NCBI RefSeq assembly: GCF_017916325.1
Contig: NC_090171.1
Span: 636,501 to 700,500 of the forward strand
Reading direction: 5' to 3'
DNA length: 64,000 nucleotides
From: Leishmania martiniquensis
Lineage: Eukaryota; Euglenozoa; Kinetoplastea; Trypanosomatida; Trypanosomatidae
Shown in pieces: positions 58,574 through 64,000 of the stretch. The notes beneath the pieces were generated by a model. It ran no database searches, had not been told where the DNA came from, and was given only the letters and a program-made list of their open reading frames with translations. Position numbers and translations under genes: made by a program. Position 1 is the stretch's first letter; the number at the start of each line of letters is the position of its first letter.

Positions 58574-61500
58574 CTACGCCAGTATGGAGCGCAGCAGCAA
58601 CAGTCGCCCAGAATCCGTGCCCGCCACCACCACTTGCAGGCAACATGGGTGTGCTGAGACACTAGAAACAACCTCCTCTGCTCCCACTGGCACCGCCTTG
58701 AGCACCTCCAAGAACAAGGAGTGCAGGTAGAGTATGCACGAGGTGTGATGGCCAACGTGCGTGTCGCGGGCAGGCGCATCAGCGCTGCGCCCGCAACGCG
58801 CGGTGGCGAAGGGTTGGCATGCGAGCAGAAGACACTGGCCTGCGGTGGTGGCCCAAGTCGTCACGCGACCTGGTGGTGAGAAAGTGCGCAGCGCAGCACC
58901 GTTAAGGCTGTACTGGTACACCTTCTCATCCTGGTGCGAGAGAAACACCACGTTCGGCACGTAGCACGCTGTCTGCAGCAGCACACGGTCGATCGGGACG
59001 CCGCTCGGGTGCCGAATGGTGCGGTCCAGTGTCCCAGTGCTCAGCGAGTGCAACATCAGGGTGCCGTTGAGAGAAGCGGTGGCGACGATGTCCAGTGTGC
59101 TGCTCACGTCCACCGCTGACGGCATGTCCTCGTGCCCGCGGATAGTGAAGAGCAGCCCCACCTCCAACCGATGCCGCGCTTGAAGTTGGCAGGACCACAC
59201 AGCAAAGGTAGTGTCCTCGGCGCCTGTCACGAGATAGCGACTGTCCTCGCTGCGGGCGACGAATGCGACTCGTCCACGGTGTGCACGCAGGCGCACATCG
59301 CTGCTCGCACCAGAGAGAGCACGAATCACGACAGAGTTGTCGAAGAGACCGCCCAGCACCAGGAATACTTCGTTCTCGTAGCACAGTAAGGCAGAACTCT
59401 CCTCCGTGCAGGAGCCGTCCGCGTACGGCGAGTTATTCGGAATGACACCGGCAGGGATAGGTGCAAGACGCCGCTCGCAATCCTCGCTAACATCGAAGCT
59501 GGGCCTATCTTTGAGGGGTGGCGCGGCAGGGCTCGGGATAGGCGACACTGGAAGGGAGGTCACTGGGCAGAGTGGCACGGCAGCCGCGGTTGCGTTCGTA
59601 TGACTGGACAAGTGCGAAGCACTCGGCTCCGTCTCCGGTGAGGGCGAGCCGCCGCCGGCGTCGCCGTCACCGACAGACACACCTCGCACCTGCCACGCTG
59701 CGGCGGTGGACGCAGTAGAGCCAGGCGGTGGCGCTGCAGGACAAGTTGTCGACGCCGTCTGCGGCACCGACGATCGGCGAATCAGGTCGAGGTACATGCG
59801 CAGCGAGGCTGCGGCACCGTTTCCGGCCACCACCAGTACTCTGTCCGTGGGCATCACCGTCGTGCGCGCCACTCGTGCGCAGCCCCAGCGCGGTGCTATT
59901 ACCTTCACCTGGATGAGGAGTTGCAGCGGGTCGGCCCACTCCCACGCCAGTCGCGGCTGGTGAGGGCGTCGGAAGAGTTGGATGGGAGTTTGGCCAATGT
60001 TGTCGAGCGAGTCCACGAGGAGCTGCTGATCCACTGCGCCTGCCTCCCGGCTGCGGTCGAGCTCCTCGTACGAGTGCCAGTTAAACACATTCAGCGCGTC
60101 AATGGCGTCCTTTCCGCGTTGCTTGTACCCAAAGACGAGATCGATCCACTCGTGCAGGTGGGCCGACACGTGCGCGCTCTCGAGCGCCTCGCGCATGCGG
60201 TAGACAAAGGTGAATGGGTCATTGTGCGCCCACGGCGGGAGCTGCAGGTCGTCCATTGGGGTGCGGTCCTGTCGCCGACCAAAATCGACGTGGTTCTCGT
60301 TCATGCACAGCTCCGGCAGGTAGTACAGCTCTGGAATCAGCTCACGCACATCTTGGCTGCTCGTCATGACTGCTTTGTAGGTGGCCTGCACAGAGTGAAA
60401 CATGCGGTCGGCGTGGTCGAAGTGGCCGCCCTGCAGGAGAATCGCAAGGGTCGTGAAGGGCGGTAGCCGGATGAGAAAGTAAAGCGTGATGGCTGGAGAG
60501 CTGTAGTGAGTGAAGTAGTGAGACGGAACGTCGCCGAGGTTTCGCATCTCCATGTAGCGCTGCCGTACCGACTCGCGACGGTCGTCGCCGCCGCAGGCGC
60601 CCATCGGCATGGACAAGTCGCGGAAGCTCGCCGGGTTGGTCAGGTCCAGCACCTCACTCGTGTAGTCAGCAAGAACCCATGGGAACACAGGGTACTGCGT
60701 CATGTCGTTCAATGTTCGCCCCGCCAGTACGTTCAGTACGAGGAGGTAGTCGAAGTTTGACAGCAGGTGGTTGCGCCACAGCGCCATAGCACGCAAGCGC
60801 AGCGGCTCTCGGCGCGGGTTCTCCTGCAGCACGTACGCGCTTCGCCGGTTAACGCCGCCGGTGCCCTCGTGAAGTAGGGCTGGAAGCGCCGCAGAGGCCG
60901 TCTCGGACGCGTCTTGCAGATAGGGCGATGCCGTAAACATGTAGCTGCTGTGCTTGCCACACCGTACCGCTTGCAGCGCTGCGTTCATCGTGGTGGGGTC
61001 GGCAAAGTTCACAAAGCAGCTACGCCGGTCGCGTGTCCAAATCTCAAGCGCGGTGCGGCGCATGCGGAAGCGGCGGGCGGGGGCGATCTGCGTGATGTGG
61101 CTGAGATAGAAGCTAAAAGGGCGCGGGCGCAGCACGTACGCCTTCGCCTCCTCAGCAACCACCTGGTTGTACGCCTTGTTGACGTCGTCGATAAGTACAA
61201 TTACCTCCGGGCCGCGCACGGTGAAGCTGCCGCTCCAGCAATGCATCATGTACGGTATCTCGCACGGCACAGAGAGAAGAGACGGGGATGAAGAGATATC
61301 GTCCCACTTCGAGACGGGCGCTGGGCCGACACACTTTGGCACTCCCGCTACCTCCTTTTGCGGGGCCGGGTACTCGTCGAGCGAGGCCGCTGTCGCAGCG
61401 GACAGGTTCGTGCCGCTAAGGCTGACGTTTTTCATATCCTCCTCCAGCCCGGCGTCGTCGTCATCCATCGCGTGCAGCAGGACCCCTTCGCCGCCGCGAA

Positions 61501-64000
61501 GACGGAGACGCGAGACACAGCTGGTGCTGGCGCTCACGTCGACGCCAGAAGCCAAGCCGTCACCCCTATCACTCGAACTTCCAACGTTCGCGCCCTCGTC
61601 TCCCCCATGTGCATCCCTAGCCCTGAAGCTGGTGCCGTTGGCATAGGACGAATCGTCGCAAAACAGCGAGCTTGGGGATGAGTTGGAGGTTATCGCCTTC
61701 CCACTGTAGTCGGTGCCGTCACGGTCGTGAACGAGTTTGCGACGCACCAGGAACTGCTGCTCCTGTGCAGAAAGCTTTACGTATTTGAAGATGTGGTAAA
61801 GATTGGCCTCCTCTACAGACCAGATGGTACCCCGCAGCGCGACAGTGAAGCGGGCCCACGTGCTGGCCCGCGCCGCCGCGGTGGCCCGGCTCGCGGCAGA
61901 CGGCAAGAAGAGTCTTGTGGAGGGGGCAGTGTAGAGGTCGTCGGCGACCACCCCGTGTCGCCCTTTAGGGTCGGCAGCGGCTGTGCAGCTACCTATCTCG
62001 CCATTGGCGTCCGCCGCATTGGGGGCGCTCATGGCGGCCATGAGTGTGTGTATGTTGTCTTGGACGAGCCTACGAGACATGGTGTTCTCCGCAAAGAGCT
62101 CTCGCAGCCGGCGATACGACACCTCCTGGTCCGACCAGAACTTCGTAGCCAGCGCCTTGTTGGTGGACTGCTCCCGTTCGAGGGCGAGTAGGCACCGCTC
62201 CGCAAAGGCGTTGTAGTCCACACGTGATGCCACCTCAGCGAAGGCCTCGACCGTGCGGCGCGGGTTGGCTCGGTGATCACAAAGCCACTGCAGCGTAGGC
62301 ACGCCAGCTGTGAATATTTCGCCGGTAAGGTCCTCGAGGAAGGTCGCGCCCGAAGATGCACGGCTTGTGCCGCTACCCCGCGCCTCGCTGCCAACCTCCG
62401 CAGAGTCTTCGTGCGCAGTGCGAGGGAGCCACCCAGCCGCCGCTAAAAGAGGAGACTTCCACGAGAGAGGTGACTGAACACCACGTCTGCTGCTCGGTGC
62501 GGAAGCAAAGGCGGGCATCTGCGCGAAGGAATACCGAAAAATCTCCACGAGTGACTTGAGGCGATCCACAAGAGTGGCATTCGCGCTGAGGTGCGTTGAG
62601 GTGTCGCCGTACTCGGCCGCGTGGAGGCGCCGCAGGAGCAGGTTGTGCAGACAGTAGATGAGCATCATCGTTATCGCGATTGGGGAATGCTCGCGCGCGT
62701 CCTCTGCATTCATCGCGCGCTTTAGAAGCAGAAAGCCGCCGCCGCGCTGCCTCCGATCGATGCGACGCGCAAACGCATCCGTCAGCGCCAAGACGCTGCT
62801 CAGGGCCGTGCTGGAGCGCAGTGTCATTTGGCAAAGCACTTTGAAGAGTCTTCCAAAGAGGCGGAGCATGCCGCCCCTCAGCACCACTGGACTGGCCCCC
62901 CCGCTCCCTGCCCCAACGCCAACCCCAGCGACGTCACGGCCAGTGGCATCCGTGGGGCTCTTAGCACTCGTCCCTGCGGGCGCGCCAAGGACGACCGACC
63001 ACAGTAGATCCCCCGGCCTCCCACCACCGCCGTTACCTGAGCCAATGACCGAGTCGGCAACACCGATGGAGAAGCTCGTAGCGTTGCCGTTGCTGCCGAG
63101 ATGTAGCAAGGCGCTGTGACTGCACAACAGCTCAGCGCACTTCACGGCGAGTGGGAGGTGCAGCCATCGGTTGTCCGGGTTACGGAGAAGAGCGCGCCTC
63201 ACGTTGCCGTGGGGGTCGTCGACCTCCCCGGCGTAGTATACATCGCTTTTCGCGAAAGCGCCAGGCGGTTCGTCTGCCGCCCGCACCAGTGTCAGCTCCT
63301 CCCACTCCGCGTACCCAACACGACCAGGTAGATGCATGGCGAAGCCCTCTCCGCCCGACGCAATCCTGGAAGGCGTGAGCGGCGACAACATGAGCGCCGC
63401 GTTGTCCGCCATCGCCGCCTTGCGCCTCAGGGGCAAGCCGGCGTGGAAGAGAACGGTCTCCACCACGCGAAAGAAATGGCACAAATTCACGACGGCAGTG
63501 GCACTGCCGAGCCCGACGAACGGAAACGGGGCAGATGGGGGTGGCGCGCCCGGTTCGCCGCCGCTGCCAGTGCCGCATCGCCGCCTCCCAGGCCACGACG
63601 CTGCCAAGCGGCTGCGGTAGCGGTCAGCGACGCCACACAGCACCTCATGCAAGAGGCGGTGCAGCCGTTGCTCTGTCAGGTACGCCACCATCAGCTCCAG
63701 CTCGGTGGTCGCGTACGCTTCGTGCAGCAGCACTTGGTAGATGGTGTAAGAGAGGACCATGGAGGTCGTGGTGAAGGCGAGACCAGACTCAGGTGAAGGC
63801 GGCCGCTCCCCTGCGGCAGGGCCCTTGGGAACCAGCGAGGAGCTCGCGGCGGAGGGCGCCCCTGCTTTCCGGTACGCACCTGCCTCCTCCGGCGCGTAGA
63901 GTACAGGTGCAGGCAACAACTCGGACGACGACTCGAAAAGGCCCACCACTGACACGTACCAGCCGCGAACGGTGATGACACGTCGCCACGCCTGGGCGTC
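58574..64000 (-). CDS. PH-BEACH-WD40 protein (neurobeachin/LYST family), 5' end outside window
   Basis: The frame is open from the right edge to a TAG at 58574: 1808 visible residues. A start at 63955 would be GTG, and the frame continues upstream of it, so the true start lies outside. Residues of about 914-1018 look like the PH-like domain that precedes BEACH. The BEACH domain (about 1070-1360) shows NFDYLLVLNVLAGRTLND, YPVFPWVLADY, HYSSPAITLYFLIRLPPF, FHSVQATYKAVMTSSQDVRE and LIPELYYLPE. WD40 repeats follow to the C-terminus. The N-terminal part carries Gly/Ser/Ala-rich linkers. BEACH proteins act in vesicle traffic, membrane fusion and lysosome-related organelles. The individual subfamily cannot be told from this fragment. 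Confidence 0.93.
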   Translation of the reverse strand, partial: DAQAWRRVITVRGWYVSVVGLFESSSELLPAPVLYAPEEAGAYRKAGAPSAASSSLVPKGPAAGERPPSPESGLAFTTTSMVLSYTIYQVLLHEAYATTELELMVAYLTEQRLHRLLHEVLCGVADRYRSRLAASWPGRRRCGTGSGGEPGAPPPSAPFPFVGLGSATAVVNLCHFFRVVETVLFHAGLPLRRKAAMADNAALMLSPLTPSRIASGGEGFAMHLPGRVGYAEWEELTLVRAADEPPGAFAKSDVYYAGEVDDPHGNVRRALLRNPDNRWLHLPLAVKCAELLCSHSALLHLGSNGNATSFSIGVADSVIGSGNGGGGRPGDLLWSVVLGAPAGTSAKSPTDATGRDVAGVGVGAGSGGASPVVLRGGMLRLFGRLFKVLCQMTLRSSTALSSVLALTDAFARRIDRRQRGGGFLLLKRAMNAEDAREHSPIAITMMLIYCLHNLLLRRLHAAEYGDTSTHLSANATLVDRLKSLVEIFRYSFAQMPAFASAPSSRRGVQSPLSWKSPLLAAAGWLPRTAHEDSAEVGSEARGSGTSRASSGATFLEDLTGEIFTAGVPTLQWLCDHRANPRRTVEAFAEVASRVDYNAFAERCLLALEREQSTNKALATKFWSDQEVSYRRLRELFAENTMSRRLVQDNIHTLMAAMSAPNAADANGEIGSCTAAADPKGRHGVVADDLYTAPSTRLFLPSAASRATAAARASTWARFTVALRGTIWSVEEANLYHIFKYVKLSAQEQQFLVRRKLVHDRDGTDYSGKAITSNSSPSSLFCDDSSYANGTSFRARDAHGGDEGANVGSSSDRGDGLASGVDVSASTSCVSRLRLRGGEGVLLHAMDDDDAGLEEDMKNVSLSGTNLSAATAASLDEYPAPQKEVAGVPKCVGPAPVSKWDDISSSPSLLSVPCEIPYMMHCWSGSFTVRGPEVIVLIDDVNKAYNQVVAEEAKAYVLRPRPFSFYLSHITQIAPARRFRMRRTALEIWTRDRRSCFVNFADPTTMNAALQAVRCGKHSSYMFTASPYLQDASETASAALPALLHEGTGGVNRRSAYVLQENPRREPLRLRAMALWRNHLLSNFDYLLVLNVLAGRTLNDMTQYPVFPWVLADYTSEVLDLTNPASFRDLSMPMGACGGDDRRESVRQRYMEMRNLGDVPSHYFTHYSSPAITLYFLIRLPPFTTLAILLQGGHFDHADRMFHSVQATYKAVMTSSQDVRELIPELYYLPELCMNENHVDFGRRQDRTPMDDLQLPPWAHNDPFTFVYRMREALESAHVSAHLHEWIDLVFGYKQRGKDAIDALNVFNWHSYEELDRSREAGAVDQQLLVDSLDNIGQTPIQLFRRPHQPRLAWEWADPLQLLIQVKVIAPRWGCARVARTTVMPTDRVLVVAGNGAAASLRMYLDLIRRSSVPQTASTTCPAAPPPGSTASTAAAWQVRGVSVGDGDAGGGSPSPETEPSASHLSSHTNATAAAVPLCPVTSLPVSPIPSPAAPPLKDRPSFDVSEDCERRLAPIPAGVIPNNSPYADGSCTEESSALLCYENEVFLVLGGLFDNSVVIRALSGASSDVRLRAHRGRVAFVARSEDSRYLVTGAEDTTFAVWSCQLQARHRLEVGLLFTIRGHEDMPSAVDVSSTLDIVATASLNGTLMLHSLSTGTLDRTIRHPSGVPIDRVLLQTACYVPNVVFLSHQDEKVYQYSLNGAALRTFSPPGRVTTWATTAGQCLLLACQPFATARCGRSADAPARDTHVGHHTSCILYLHSLFLEVLKAVPVGAEEVVSSVSAHPCCLQVVVAGTDSGRLLLLRSILA

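Overview
The window reads as a trypanosomatid nuclear chromosome, most likely Leishmania or a close relative. Every credible protein gene lies on the minus strand, has no intron, and starts shortly downstream of a pyrimidine-rich tract ending in AG (the spliced-leader acceptor context). The gaps between genes are full of purine-rich plus-strand sequence and (GT)n, (GA)n and poly(A) runs. There is no bacterial-style promoter, ribosome-binding site or operon. The layout is one stretch of a directional gene cluster transcribed from high to low coordinates. From memory, the order proteasome alpha, CCHC zinc fingers, clathrin heavy chain, CCHC zinc fingers, proteasome beta-5 resembles Leishmania chromosome 36; this was not checked.

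In transcription order (right to left), the genes are: a PH-BEACH-WD40 protein whose 5' end is outside the window (58574-64000); GPI2/PIG-C of GPI-anchor synthesis (56331-57494); an unknown Ser/Pro/Ala-rich protein (52809-54461); ATP23-type mitochondrial metalloprotease (48967-49878); a 930-residue unknown protein (45542-48334); a queuosine-salvage nucleosidase-like protein (43240-44877); an RsuA/RluB-type pseudouridine-synthase homologue whose catalytic Asp position is Pro (39928-42426); and 20S proteasome beta-5 (38094-39002). Next come the ten-knuckle HEXBP-like protein (36033-36914), a six-knuckle CCHC protein (30859-31266), clathrin heavy chain (18894-23990), two UMSBP-type five-knuckle genes with identical proteins (15558-15905 and 11747-12094), 20S proteasome alpha-1/PSMA1 (4784-5581), a small unknown protein (3282-3662) and the N-terminal two-thirds or so of a cohesin SCC3/STAG subunit cut by the left edge (1-1852).

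The most distinctive part is 5.6-37 kb: four zinc-knuckle nucleic-acid-binding genes spread over 25 kb. Each is followed by 3.3-6.7 kb without a recognisable gene, while most other gaps here are 0.5-1.9 kb. The UMSBP pair is homogenised over CDS and 5' flank but diverges 11 nt after the stop codon. The predicted 5' UTRs of three of the four genes are 0-7 nt. Since trypanosomatids regulate mainly after transcription, this arrangement suggests (inference) RNA-binding regulators under strong 3'-UTR control.

The other gene-poor stretches show simple-sequence repeats and a few GC-rich, complex-sequence blocks that may be degenerate retroposons (SIDER-like). I saw no tRNA, rRNA, CRISPR array or intact transposon, but a hand reading cannot exclude small RNAs such as snoRNAs.
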